The notes under the pieces were generated by a model that saw nothing but the letters and a program-made list of their open reading frames with translations, was not told where the DNA came from and ran no database searches. A DNA stretch of 64,000 nucleotides. Source: JBNAGF01 sp049801055. GTDB lineage: Bacteria; Pseudomonadota; Alphaproteobacteria; Rhodobacterales; Rhodobacteraceae. Position numbers and translations under genes: made by a program. Numbering within the stretch: position 1 is the first letter of the stretch; each line of letters opens with the position of its first letter. Where the stretch lies: NCBI RefSeq assembly GCF_049801055.1, contig NZ_JBNAGF010000015.1, forward strand, positions 57,460 through 121,459, written 5' to 3'. Below, piece by piece: positions 1-8,444 of the stretch.

Positions 1-635
1 CTTTCTTCAAGGAGTTGTTGATCCCGGACCAGTGCATCATTGGCACGCTCTGCTTCGAGCGCCTCGCGCTGCGCGCGTTCCGCGTCCAGAAGGCTCTGAA
101 GAGAATTCAGGCGGGTTTCGTTTTCTCGCTCAAGGGTGGCCAGTCTTTCATCGCGCTCTTCCACGGCCGCCTCCAGCGCGCTCGTCTGATCGGCGAAGGC
201 ATCCCGTAGGTCACTTACAGCTGATTGGATCTCGGCGTTTCGCTCCGCTTGCGCCGCAGCCAGTGCTTCGCGGAGTTCCGCGAGTTCTGCCAAGACTTCC
301 GCGCTTGGTTCGATTTCTGGTGTGGCCGGGGCAGGCACTTCGAGCGCTTCTTCAACAGCAATTATTGCGTCGTTGACCCGCTGGTCGGCTTCGTCGGAGG
401 GGAACTCCAAACGACCACCGTTGGAAAGGCGATCATCTTGAAATGGCTCTACGTCCGAGGTTTGAAGGCGGTCGGGATCGGTTTGCCATTCCGTTGCAAG
501 GAAGTAGGCGACACCCGCACCGCCCAAGCTAAGAGCAAGCGCAAGCGCCGTGACACCGAACCGTGAGCGTGACTTCCTTCGGCTGCCATCATTGAACTTG
601 CCGAGGCGTTCCTGAAGGTTGGGATCCTCCGCCAT
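1..635 (-). CDS. virB10: VirB10-like T4SS protein, partial (N-terminal part)
   Basis: Reading starts at ATG 635 on the minus strand, 3 bases after the virB9 stop, and stays open to the window edge, so only about the first 211 residues are present. What can be seen is a short basic cytoplasmic N-terminus (RRKSRSR), one membrane segment at about residues 27-46, a Pro/Glu-rich linker, then a long Glu/Ala-rich heptad stretch typical of a periplasmic coiled coil. VirB10 (TrbI family) spans the envelope, links the inner membrane complex to the outer membrane core and senses ATPase energy; the conserved C-terminal beta-barrel domain would lie beyond the edge. Identification rests on topology and its place directly after virB8-virB9. 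Confidence 0.8.
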   Translation of the reverse strand, partial: MAEDPNLQERLGKFNDGSRRKSRSRFGVTALALALSLGGAGVAYFLATEWQTDPDRLQTSDVEPFQDDRLSNGGRLEFPSDEADQRVNDAIIAVEEALEVPAPATPEIEPSAEVLAELAELREALAAAQAERNAEIQSAVSDLRDAFADQTSALEAAVEERDERLATLERENETRLNSLQSLLDAERAQREALEAERANDALVRDQQLLEE

Positions 636-638
636 CGG

Positions 639-1370
639 TCAGTTACTCATATAGATGGTGGAGGTGTCGCGGTAGATGCAGAGTGCATCCTCGCCCAACC
701 GTAGTGTCCAGAAATCATTGACGCCAGAGACGCGAACCGTATTTCCGTTTTGTGTCCAATTGATCGTCCTCTCGCGGCCTCGATTGTCGGCTTTGAAGAT
801 CGCGGGTTGGCGCCCCGTCTCAGGGAACGTGAAATAGGTGAACCGGCCGTCGTCGTAGACGGTGACAGGGCGGAAATCTCCGTCGCCCGCAGCCTTGTAA
901 TTGTAGTTGCGCGGAGCCTGAAATCCCTTTGGTTGGGCGCTGGCCACCGTCGCGCGTCGCTCGTCTTCCGGATAGCGAAACCGCACTTCGAAAAACATGC
1001 CGGTACGCCCAGGGATAGACCCCTCTCGGAGATGGAATGTGTAGCTACGCCGGTTGGTGATGACGCTCATGTTGGTCGACGCGCCTTGCACGTGCGGTTT
1101 GATGGTCAGAACGTTCCCGAGCTCCGGGATAGGATCGACCTGAAAGCTTTCCGTATCGCCCACGATGACGGCCTCGAAGCGCTCGCCCTGACCAAACTGA
1201 ATCGTAGTCGAATGCCGAAGGTCCGTTTCAATCCGGAAGACCTGTTGCTCGTCATAGACCGCATAGCGGATACGAATGTCCTTGGGCCCTCCCTGTGGAG
1301 TCGCCTCGGCAAGCGCCTCCCCTGATAACAGCGTGATCAACAGAAAGGGCAGGGCGGTACGCAACACCAT
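639..1370 (-). CDS. virB9: VirB9 outer-membrane core component of the T4SS
   Basis: A 243-residue secreted protein with a signal peptide (hydrophobic residues 5-20, cleavage near ALA-EA). The C-terminal part carries the VirB9/TrbG/CagX hallmark YNYK...D..F.P..VYDDGRFTYFTFP at about residues 154-183, followed by the aromatic-rich terminal domain. VirB9 pairs with a VirB7-type lipoprotein and VirB10 to form the outer-membrane ring. It lies 3 bases downstream of virB8 and 3 bases upstream of virB10 in a tightly packed minus-strand operon. Length is close to the usual 240-290 residues, and nothing suggests damage. Confidence 0.92.
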   Translation of the reverse strand: MVLRTALPFLLITLLSGEALAEATPQGGPKDIRIRYAVYDEQQVFRIETDLRHSTTIQFGQGERFEAVIVGDTESFQVDPIPELGNVLTIKPHVQGASTNMSVITNRRSYTFHLREGSIPGRTGMFFEVRFRYPEDERRATVASAQPKGFQAPRNYNYKAAGDGDFRPVTVYDDGRFTYFTFPETGRQPAIFKADNRGRERTINWTQNGNTVRVSGVNDFWTLRLGEDALCIYRDTSTIYMSN

Positions 1371-1373
1371 AGC

Positions 1374-2039
1374 TCAGTTCTCCAAGGTTTCGGCGTCGAC
1401 GCGGTACGACGTCACGACGAAGCCAAGCGGGTTCGCCCAGACTTGCTGAAGCCGTTGACGGGTCTCCGGCCGAAACTCATATCGGAGTGTGGCCACGTAG
1501 GGCCTCGTCACCGTACGGTTGTCGCGCGGTTTCCGAAGGGTCTTTGTAAAGCGGACCTGGGCAACACCGGCTTCGACCTGATTGACCGACCGGATCACCA
1601 CATCGATCTTCGCGTCGCGGCCATAGACCGAGATCGGGTAGTCAGGATTCGTGGACGACCAAAGATCCCGAAGGGTGCGCGCGGCATCTTCATCCGACCT
1701 CTGCAGAACGGAGTTGATCCGCTCTTCGCCATCCGTCAGATCGTAGGTCTCACGATCGTCCACATAGGCGACCAGGTTGGCCTGAATGACAGCGTCGCTT
1801 TCATCGAGGGTGAGCGCTTCGACGGCCGCAACCCGGTCCATCTCGCCCGTTTCCTTGTCGACCACCACCACGAACGTCTCGACCGTCTTCAACGGGAACA
1901 GCGATACAGCGCCGACGAATCCGACAACGCCCACGATCACACCTGCTGCAGCCACGAGATAGGCAAACCTCTCTCGTCGTCGTGGACCGAAGATGAAGTC
2001 TGCCTCGAAGGCGTCCTGATCGAACTCGGCACGCGTCAT
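1374..2039 (-). CDS. virB8: VirB8 inner-membrane T4SS component
   Basis: 221 residues: a short cytoplasmic tail, one membrane segment at about residues 27-50 (YLVAAAGVIVGVVGFVGAV), then a periplasmic NTF2-like domain typical of VirB8. Family-like stretches include the FVVVVDKETG segment after the membrane helix and YDLTDGEERINSVL in the middle. VirB8 is the assembly scaffold that contacts VirB6, VirB9 and VirB10. The start ATG overlaps the end of virB6 by 4 bases (ATGA type), which suggests translational coupling. Confidence 0.9.
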   Translation of the reverse strand: MTRAEFDQDAFEADFIFGPRRRERFAYLVAAAGVIVGVVGFVGAVSLFPLKTVETFVVVVDKETGEMDRVAAVEALTLDESDAVIQANLVAYVDDRETYDLTDGEERINSVLQRSDEDAARTLRDLWSSTNPDYPISVYGRDAKIDVVIRSVNQVEAGVAQVRFTKTLRKPRDNRTVTRPYVATLRYEFRPETRQRLQQVWANPLGFVVTSYRVDAETLEN

Positions 2040-3049
2040 GTCTTGCGAAATGACTTGGTGAGCGCGAGCGCCGCTGCTGGTGTGCGCCTGATAAGCTCGT
2101 TGCTCTTCGTGGCTGCACCGCTGACATCACGACGCAGTTCGTAGGGTGTCCGCCCGGTAAGCACACGTCCGGCACCACCTGCACCGTATTCGCCTGCATT
2201 GACCACGCCGCGGCGCGCCAGCCCTGTCAGACCTATGGCGTTCGACGCGATCCCCATCACACCGGTGAGGTTTGAAGCGATAAACGGAACGGCGGCCATG
2301 ACGCCTGCGGACAGGAGCAGGATGACCAGAAAGGGGAGGATCAGGCTGACGGTTTCGACATTGTCAGGATCAGCAGAGGCATCCCCGATCGCCTCGGCGA
2401 TGGCCACGATAATGCCTGCGGCACCCGCCGCCGCAACGGGCATCAGGGCGTAACCGATTGTGGCGCGGGTCCATGCCTCGAACAGCGACTGGGTCGGCTT
2501 GAAGAGCGACGTCAGGATCATGAACGGTGCGATCACGATCATTAGTGTGAATACGATCCGGGCATAGGCAATGATCCCGGCTGTCACTGCCGCGAACACG
2601 GCGGAGAGGACAAAAAAGATCGCGCCAAGGACAGCCCCGAACACCCAACCCGCACGGTCCCCGATTGCGTCGCCATAGGCCGTGATCCGGTTCACCATGC
2701 TGTCCAGGCTTTCGTAAATGCCGGTCTCATCGCCGGTCGCCGTTAGGGCCAGAATGCGCGAGCCGATTGCTTCTGGAACCTCGGAGGCAATATTGTAGAC
2801 GACTTCAAAGTTCTCCCAACTTTGCGCAAATATTCCAATCAACGAAATCTTCAGTCCGAAAGCGAACGCACTCCCAAAAGTCATTGGGCGCAACTGCATC
2901 ACAACGCTGATACCAAGAAACACCAGCAAAAGTGCTGCGCCGATTCCAAGGACATTGCCAACCTGTCCGGCGGCTTCCACGAAGCCTGCTTCGGCCACAG
3001 AGTCGATTGCATCATCGACTTGCTGGAGAATGTCCGTGATGATGCCCAT
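2036..3049 (-). CDS. virB6: VirB6 polytopic inner-membrane channel protein
   Basis: 337 residues with an amphipathic N-terminus and about six to seven hydrophobic segments (around residues 32-52, 65-78, 135-160, 163-185, 195-222, 235-265). This is the pattern of VirB6/TrbL proteins, which form the inner-membrane pore. Motifs of the family visible are the Gly/Ala-rich helices around residues 134-158 and the W-T-RAT-GYALMPV segment at about residues 192-206. The tail of about 70 residues is charged and cytoplasmic. It sits in the usual order before virB8 and overlaps it by 4 bases. Confidence 0.88.
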   Translation of the reverse strand: MGIITDILQQVDDAIDSVAEAGFVEAAGQVGNVLGIGAALLLVFLGISVVMQLRPMTFGSAFAFGLKISLIGIFAQSWENFEVVYNIASEVPEAIGSRILALTATGDETGIYESLDSMVNRITAYGDAIGDRAGWVFGAVLGAIFFVLSAVFAAVTAGIIAYARIVFTLMIVIAPFMILTSLFKPTQSLFEAWTRATIGYALMPVAAAGAAGIIVAIAEAIGDASADPDNVETVSLILPFLVILLLSAGVMAAVPFIASNLTGVMGIASNAIGLTGLARRGVVNAGEYGAGGAGRVLTGRTPYELRRDVSGAATKSNELIRRTPAAALALTKSFRKT

Positions 3050-3445
3050 TCAACGCTCGCAAGTCTCATCAAGTACAGCTTCCAAGCTGTCAGCATGGCT
3101 TCGCAGCTCAATCACATCGAAGGGCAATTTCGGATTGTCCGAGGTGATGTACTGTTCGTTGTTTTCGACGACAAAAGCCCAGTCCACTTCCGCAAAGGGA
3201 CAGCCGCAGAACGCTGTATCGATTGAGTTTTGATATGCCTCGATGCGCATTATCTCTCGATATCCATTCCTGATATATGCGAACGAATCCAAGTCTTTCG
3301 GTGGCCGCGGTACTTTGCATTCACTCTGTTCTTCCGTGGGCTGTGCCATCGTCTCGAACCCGCCCTGAGAGGTTTGAGCGCTCACGCTGATTGAGGAAGC
3401 GGCGATCATGAGAGCAAAACAATAGACTGTGGCTGCACGGGTCAT
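3050..3445 (-). CDS. Small secreted protein within the T4SS operon, unknown
   Basis: 131 residues with a clear signal peptide (hydrophobic residues 7-22, cleavage near VSA-QT). The mature part has four cysteines (SECKVP, FCGCPF, ETCER), which suggests one or two periplasmic disulfides, and no membrane segment. I do not recognise the family. It lies exactly between a VirB5-like gene (4-base overlap) and virB6 (stop directly adjoining the virB6 start), so it is translated with the secretion genes and may be a subclass-specific periplasmic subunit. The position is where some systems carry entry-exclusion or VirB7-type proteins, but it has no lipobox. Confidence 0.7.
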   Translation of the reverse strand: MTRAATVYCFALMIAASSISVSAQTSQGGFETMAQPTEEQSECKVPRPPKDLDSFAYIRNGYREIMRIEAYQNSIDTAFCGCPFAEVDWAFVVENNEQYITSDNPKLPFDVIELRSHADSLEAVLDETCER

Positions 3446-4215
3446 TCGGGGACCTCCATCGAGCGAAATTTTCGTTCATCCGCCAGCGTCGCCGCATCGA
3501 CGACACCGAGTTGCCCGCCGTTGACCCCCGCCGCTGCCTCGAGACGCCAGATTTGGGTGAGGATGATCCCGAGTTCTGCGGTGACGCGCGTGTTGAGATC
3601 GACGGCCGCCTTCAATCCGTCTTGATCGTCGATCTGGCCCACCATGGACTCCAGCCGACCAAGGCTTTCGCCCGCTTCGTTGTGGCTTTCCTGAGCGGCA
3701 ACAGAGAGCATCGCGCTGGATCCGGCCTGCACCGCGATACGGTTGTCGGCAGGTTCCTCGCTTGTGGAGAGCGACGTCAGACGCTCTTGCGTGAAGCCGC
3801 TGCCCGACAGAACGCGCTCGACTGCGGTGTCCAACTCTGCGCCCGGGCGAAAACCGCTCAGGAAATCACCGCTCGATATGGCTTCCGCCGTCGCCAGTGG
3901 TGCGGTCAACTTGCCCCTTACACGTTCGAATTCTTCGACCGTCGCAAACAGCTGGCCAAGCTCATTACCGTCAACCAGGGAGGCGAGTTGCGCTTCGAGA
4001 TTGAGAAGCTGGCTGAGTTGGGTTTCCAGCTCCTCCCGCATGGTCGCGAGGTGCTGAAGCTGAACGTTCAGATCCTCAGCCATGTGTTCAAGTTGAAGAA
4101 CAAGCTGCCGGAGGTTCGATTTGTCAAAGGTTGGCACACCTTGTGCATTGGTTTGATCTGCCGGCGTGACGGCCATCAGTGTGGCTAAGGCGGTTCCGAA
4201 GGTCTTTCCTTTCAT
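3442..4215 (-). CDS. virB5: VirB5-like pilus-tip / minor pilin protein
   Basis: 257 residues with a signal peptide (cleavage near TNA-QG), then a long, almost entirely helical, Leu/Gln/Glu-rich region with coiled-coil character at about residues 34-80, and a second helical part ending in LNTRVTAELGIILTQ. VirB5 proteins are helical, exported and located at the pilus tip, where they mediate contact. Its mature start AQGVPTFDKSNLRQL closely resembles that of the upstream neighbour (AQGVPTQDNAGLGQL), and the C-terminal segments also match, so the two genes look like a duplicated pair. Overlaps of 4 bases on both sides tie it into the operon. Confidence 0.75.
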   Translation of the reverse strand: MKGKTFGTALATLMAVTPADQTNAQGVPTFDKSNLRQLVLQLEHMAEDLNVQLQHLATMREELETQLSQLLNLEAQLASLVDGNELGQLFATVEEFERVRGKLTAPLATAEAISSGDFLSGFRPGAELDTAVERVLSGSGFTQERLTSLSTSEEPADNRIAVQAGSSAMLSVAAQESHNEAGESLGRLESMVGQIDDQDGLKAAVDLNTRVTAELGIILTQIWRLEAAAGVNGGQLGVVDAATLADERKFRSMEVPE

Positions 4216-5318
4216 CTGACTACTCCCATGCGCATGAAGTCGCGTTCAGCAAGACGGTCAGCGGCCAGATGTTGGCCATGCGCTGCCTCGCGCTGACGGT
4301 TGGCAGCCATCAGGCGAACACGAAGGTTGAGGATGCGGCCGATCTCGGCCTTGGCGTAAGTGTTGAGCTCGAAGGCACGCTTGATGTCCGGCGTTTCATC
4401 GATCTGCCGGATGATCGCGGCGAGCCGATTGATCACCTGTTGCGTCGTCGCATGGCTGTCGGCCGCATAATAAATGCTGGCTTCCGAGATGCTGCTGTAT
4501 TCGGCCAGAGCCATGTCGGATGGGGACAGCGTGCCGAGCGCATCGGCACCGCCGACAACAGCGAGGTACTCGTTGTAGAACCTGGAGATGTTGCGGACGT
4601 AGCCTTGGGTCTCTGCAAAAGGCGGGACACCACCATATTCCTGAACCCGGCCCGGTCCGGCATTGTAAGCCGCAAGCGCGTGCGGGATATTCCCGAAGGT
4701 GTTGAGCTGCGTGGTGATGTAGCGTGCGCCGCCGCGCAGATTGTCCATCACATCGTATCGGTCCACGCCCATGTCCGACGCGGTGCCGGGCATCAGCTGC
4801 GTCAGACCATAGGCCCCGACTGGGCTTTGTGCAGTCACGCTGAACCGGCTTTCCTGTTTGATCAGCGCCTGAAACAGGAAACGCCACTGGGTGGCGGACA
4901 GTCCAGCCCTGCGGACGCCGGGTGCGCCAGCATACTCTCCCGCCACGCGCACAATCATCATCTCAATGGTCTCGCGGCCTTCGCCAAAGAGCCTGCTGTC
5001 CATTGGGTGACTCGAGGTGACCGGATAGACGTCTCCGACAGGGAAGTCGGCATTGCCTTCCAAGGCCCTGACATCGAGGCCGGGTCCCGAAAGGGCGGCC
5101 GACATTGCCTCCAGAACGCGCAACTGATCTGCTTGCACAGAAGACAGCGATCTTGCTGTTCCCAGCTGATTTTGTTGTGCCTCCATGTCTTCGCCCAATT
5201 GCGAGAGGATCGAGAAGAGCTGTCCCAGCCCCGCATTGTCTTGTGTCGGGACGCCCTGCGCCTCGGCCGAAGGAGAGGCGCAGACCAGAAATGTGGAGAC
5301 CCCCGCGACCAGCCTCAT
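4212..5318 (-). CDS. Lytic transglycosylase domain set inside a VirB5-like protein
   Basis: 368 residues. A signal peptide ends near AEA-QG. Residues about 20-75 are helical and resemble the N-terminus of the adjacent VirB5-like protein. Residues about 140-250 are an SLT-type lytic transglycosylase domain with catalytic Glu156 in LIKQESRF, then GAYGLTQLMPGTA and AAYNAGPGRV. Residues about 295-368 resemble the C-terminus of the VirB5-like neighbour (LNTYAKAEIGRIL against LNTRVTAELGIIL). Lytic transglycosylases (VirB1 role) open the peptidoglycan for the secretion channel. Here that activity appears fused to a pilus-associated scaffold. Start ATG 5318 overlaps the upstream lipoprotein stop by 4 bases. 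Confidence 0.85.
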   Translation of the reverse strand: MRLVAGVSTFLVCASPSAEAQGVPTQDNAGLGQLFSILSQLGEDMEAQQNQLGTARSLSSVQADQLRVLEAMSAALSGPGLDVRALEGNADFPVGDVYPVTSSHPMDSRLFGEGRETIEMMIVRVAGEYAGAPGVRRAGLSATQWRFLFQALIKQESRFSVTAQSPVGAYGLTQLMPGTASDMGVDRYDVMDNLRGGARYITTQLNTFGNIPHALAAYNAGPGRVQEYGGVPPFAETQGYVRNISRFYNEYLAVVGGADALGTLSPSDMALAEYSSISEASIYYAADSHATTQQVINRLAAIIRQIDETPDIKRAFELNTYAKAEIGRILNLRVRLMAANRQREAAHGQHLAADRLAERDFMRMGVVR

Positions 5319-5500
5319 TGCGGTCGTCCGATGTCTTCGAAGACGCAGTCCTGCGACAGGTTTGCCGCAAACGACAGAGTGTCCAAGTTAGCCCGCGAGA
5401 CCATGGGCTTTCCGTCATTGCCAAAGCAAGGCGACGTCGCGTCCGTATATCGCTCACAGGCGGCAAGCAGAACAGCGAGACAAATGAGGCCTAGTCGCAT
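5315..5500 (-). CDS. Small VirB7-like lipoprotein
   Basis: 61 residues with an N-terminal hydrophobic segment ending in the lipobox LLAAC (Cys14), so it should be lipidated and anchored in the outer membrane. Two more cysteines (SPCFG and QDCVF) may form a disulfide. Size, lipobox and operon context fit the VirB7 role of stabilising VirB9, although the position between virB4 and the VirB5-like genes differs from the Agrobacterium order. A good ribosome binding site (GGAG, 6 bases before ATG 5500) lies inside the end of virB4, with which it overlaps by 10 bases. Confidence 0.7.
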   Translation of the reverse strand: MRLGLICLAVLLAACERYTDATSPCFGNDGKPMVSRANLDTLSFAANLSQDCVFEDIGRPQ

Positions 5501-7872
5501 GCGATTCTCCAGAAGTCTTGGGTGGTGCGCCAGTCGCGTCCAAGGCGCGCTTCGCCGGACTGTCCGCCCCCCAGAATTGGCAGCAGAGGACCGAGTGCGG
5601 AGAGATCTGCATCGATGAAGACGCTGTCGCCCGCGGACCGGACCAGAGCGATCCGTTGCCCGGCGGTGGGCCGTGTCAGCAGGTCAGCTTCCTTTTCGTT
5701 GACCCTCAGGAAATCGTAATCCGCAGGCGTCGCCCGGTCATTCGGGAACAGGATTTGCGTCGGCACGGTCTCGATGATCGTTTTCCCGACCCGGGCCTCA
5801 CGTAATTGGCTTGGGTACTGCGTCATCATCACAACGACGCAGTTCATCTTCCGGAGTGTCACAAGCCAGTTCTCGAGGCGGGCTGCAAAATAAGGATCGT
5901 CGAGCAACTTCCAGGCTTCGTCGAGAACGATTACTGTCGGGCGGCGATCCTCAACCAACCGTTCAATCCGCCGCAATATGTAGGACAAAACGGCCATGCG
6001 TTCGGTCGACATGTCCAGAATCTCGGTCATGTCGAACCCGACAATGTTGCCCGCCATATCGAGGGGCGCGCCGTCTGATGGTTCGTCAAACACCCAGCCA
6101 AACCGTCCGCCCGGAGCCCACTCGCCAATCCGGGCCTGTAACTCACCTTCATCGTCAAGCGATTGGAACAGGGTCTGAAAGGAGACGAAACGCTGCAACG
6201 ACGGCCCGGCTTGCGCGTTTTGCGACACCGCGCTCTGGATGTGACGCGATTGCTCCCCTGATAGCTTTCCGGCATGTGCCAGCAGTGTCGCAAGCCAATC
6301 CGAGAGCCAGGCACGGCCGCGTTCGTCGGTTTCCGTTTGCAGTGGGTTGAGGCCGGTGGGGATGCCAGCAAGAATCGTATTGTAGCGACCGCCGAGGGCA
6401 CGAACGGCCATCTCCAGTCCCCGGTCCTTGTCAAAGAAGAACAATCGGGCCCCAATCCGTTGCGCCTGAGCTGCCAGAAACGCCGTCGTGAGGGTTTTCC
6501 CGCTGCCCGTCCGCCCCAAAAAAAGCGTGTGGCCGACCGTGGGTTCCCGGTCCGGAGATCCGGGTTCATGAAAGTTGAAGCCATAGGCAGATGTGCCGGT
6601 CGTCGGGAACAGTGTCAGGCGTGACCCCCATGGCGTGCTTTTGTCTGAACGGCCTTCGACGCAGCCATGAAGCGCCGAGAAGTCCGCGAAATTCGTGGTG
6701 GAGATGGGCGTTTTTCGCGCGCGATACCCGAAGTTTCCGGGCGCTTGTGCAAAGTAGGTCGCCTTGAGCGCCATGTTCTCCCGCACGATCACGGCCATGA
6801 TTTCCTGGCCGAGGCGTTTGACCTCCGCCGCGGCCTGTTCGAGCGTCTCTTTGTCAGGTGCGTAGACGGCGACGGACAGGTGGTGGTCGCCGAAGGCGAT
6901 CCGCCCGGCTTCCTGGTCGTCAGCTGCCTCCATCAGCTGATCGCGCAAGGACACGGCGGCATCATCGGCGGCACGCATTTGACGGACAATCCGCTGGATC
7001 CGTTCCGCCATGATGTTGGTGGGGATCGGTGAGAAGGAGTTGGTCAAAACGACATCGAGGGGCAGGTCGAGGCCGTCAAACAGAGAAACATCGGTCAGGG
7101 CAGGGTAACTCTTGATGCTGAAGAGCGCGCCAAAACGTGTGGCACCCGTTGTCGCGCAGGCAATGGTCGCCGTGTCGCCATCGAATGTCGCGCGGCAGGA
7201 GCCGAGCGCATAGGCGAGCGGCAAGGGCGCAGCTGGCTGGGCAATTGGGGCGTATTTCCCAGTCAGTAATGTGCTCAGGAATCCGAGCCATTCGCCGGTG
7301 TTCCTGTCGAGCCGCACCGGTTTGGCAGAGCCAAGTGCGGATTCAAAGAACCCCGTTACTTCGTTAAGTTCCCGCGCGCGGGCTGCGCGATCCTTCATCC
7401 ACGTGCGCTTGGCAAACGCGTTGAGCAGCGGGATCCGTGCGCCGATTTCCGGACGCCGGAGAATGCTTAGGTAGAGCTGCGACTTCTTGGGCGCGAGATC
7501 GGAGATATGTGCTTGCCACCGCTGATCGATTTCGGCTGCAAAGCCGTCGCCTTCGACGGGTGTCAGCGCCACGTCTTGCGGGACAAAGATGCGATGTACG
7601 TAAAAGCCATAAAGGTTTCCGGTCTGGGCAATAACGGCTGCAACAGCGCGTTTCATTGCGTCGAGATCGGCATCTGGTGTTGTAGACGACGCAAGACCAT
7701 CAAGGCGCAGGGTTGCCATCAGATCGCCCTCGCGCAGAACCATGATGTTCGATCCGGCAAAGCTGACGAAAGGCAGATGTTCGGCGAGATGGCTTTCGCG
7801 TGCCAAAGCCGCCCCGCTGACCTCGAAGAGCGCTGCACTTGGTTTTGCATATCCGACACCGTCAAGCGCCAT
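5491..7872 (-). CDS. virB4: VirB4 ATPase of the T4SS
   Basis: 793 residues from ATG 7872. It has a VirB4/CagE N-terminal region and a C-terminal P-loop ATPase domain with Walker A GRTGSGKTLTT (about residue 455) and Walker B VIVLDEAWKLL (about residue 645), plus QYPSQL and a C-terminal arginine region. It powers pilus biogenesis and substrate transfer at the inner membrane. The open frame extends further upstream to 8004, but those 44 codons are the virB3 gene read in another frame. The ATG at 7872 has a GGGGAGA ribosome site about 7 bases upstream and begins with the family-like MALDGVGYAKP, so it was chosen. It overlaps virB3 by 11 bases. Confidence 0.95.
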   Translation of the reverse strand: MALDGVGYAKPSAALFEVSGAALARESHLAEHLPFVSFAGSNIMVLREGDLMATLRLDGLASSTTPDADLDAMKRAVAAVIAQTGNLYGFYVHRIFVPQDVALTPVEGDGFAAEIDQRWQAHISDLAPKKSQLYLSILRRPEIGARIPLLNAFAKRTWMKDRAARARELNEVTGFFESALGSAKPVRLDRNTGEWLGFLSTLLTGKYAPIAQPAAPLPLAYALGSCRATFDGDTATIACATTGATRFGALFSIKSYPALTDVSLFDGLDLPLDVVLTNSFSPIPTNIMAERIQRIVRQMRAADDAAVSLRDQLMEAADDQEAGRIAFGDHHLSVAVYAPDKETLEQAAAEVKRLGQEIMAVIVRENMALKATYFAQAPGNFGYRARKTPISTTNFADFSALHGCVEGRSDKSTPWGSRLTLFPTTGTSAYGFNFHEPGSPDREPTVGHTLFLGRTGSGKTLTTAFLAAQAQRIGARLFFFDKDRGLEMAVRALGGRYNTILAGIPTGLNPLQTETDERGRAWLSDWLATLLAHAGKLSGEQSRHIQSAVSQNAQAGPSLQRFVSFQTLFQSLDDEGELQARIGEWAPGGRFGWVFDEPSDGAPLDMAGNIVGFDMTEILDMSTERMAVLSYILRRIERLVEDRRPTVIVLDEAWKLLDDPYFAARLENWLVTLRKMNCVVVMMTQYPSQLREARVGKTIIETVPTQILFPNDRATPADYDFLRVNEKEADLLTRPTAGQRIALVRSAGDSVFIDADLSALGPLLPILGGGQSGEARLGRDWRTTQDFWRIACD

Positions 7873-8140
7873 AGCTGTCTCCCCTGTGCAGGGATCGGTT
7901 CCGCGTTCCCCGCACCGCCCCATAGGAAACGCGCAGCACCTCGAAGAAATGCGGCTCCTTGTCGGCGACAAACCAAAGCACCGGATAGGCGAGGAATCCG
8001 ACAAGGAAGAAGATCAGAGACTTCGTCCAGATGAACGGCAGGACCACGCCAAGTGACAGCACCACAAGGTAGCCGACTGGAAGACCGAGGTACTTTGGCG
8101 GGCGTGCGAGTCCAAGGAAAAGGGGAGAGCGTTCGGCCAT
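7862..8140 (-). CDS. virB3: VirB3 inner-membrane T4SS protein
   Basis: 92 residues from ATG 8140, whose A is shared with the virB2 stop (TGATG). The protein begins MAERSPLFLGLARPPKYLG, a VirB3/TrbD hallmark, followed by two membrane helices (about residues 20-37 and 41-57) and a basic tail. VirB3 is a small membrane subunit that works with VirB4 and is fused to it in some systems. The frame is open further upstream, but that stretch is virB2 read in another frame. Confidence 0.88.
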   Translation of the reverse strand: MAERSPLFLGLARPPKYLGLPVGYLVVLSLGVVLPFIWTKSLIFFLVGFLAYPVLWFVADKEPHFFEVLRVSYGAVRGTRNRSLHRGDSYGA

Positions 8141-8421
8141 CAGGTGAACCCGTCGACGATGGTGCCCGCCGAGAAGATCAGCACGATCCCAATGACAACG
8201 GATGCAAACCAGCCCCAGTTTAGCCGCCCCATCATACACATGAAGCCGGTTCCGATGACCGCAAGCGTCGCAACGGCGATCCCGATTGGACCGGTTAAAG
8301 CTGCCTCTACCGTCTCGAGCATGGTCTGAATTGGCGAGAGGTCCTGGGCGAGGGCAGGGGTGGCCCACAGCAGCACGGCTCCGATCGCAGGAGGCAGAAA
8401 TCCTGGTGGCAGTCTTCGCAT
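8140..8421 (-). CDS. virB2: VirB2-type major pilin precursor
   Basis: 93 residues with a long signal peptide (cleavage near ALA-QD at residue 25), then two hydrophobic helices (about 45-62 and 70-86) separated by a short polar loop (GRLNWG). This is the architecture of VirB2/TrbC pilins, whose processed form is inserted in the inner membrane and then assembled into the pilus. A GAGGGAAG ribosome site stands just before ATG 8421. It begins the tightly overlapping block virB2-virB3-virB4. Confidence 0.88.
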   Translation of the reverse strand: MRRLPPGFLPPAIGAVLLWATPALAQDLSPIQTMLETVEAALTGPIGIAVATLAVIGTGFMCMMGRLNWGWFASVVIGIVLIFSAGTIVDGFT

Positions 8422-8444
8422 GGGCTTCCCTCGTTTCTTGTTTC

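Noticed and set aside
4179..5618. Plus-strand frame of 479 codons opposite the transglycosylase and VirB5 genes
   Set aside because: Antisense to genes with clear domains, no protein-like motifs.
7873..8004. Upstream extension of virB4 (44 codons)
   Set aside because: This stretch is virB3 in another frame; the shorter start has a good ribosome site and a family-like beginning.
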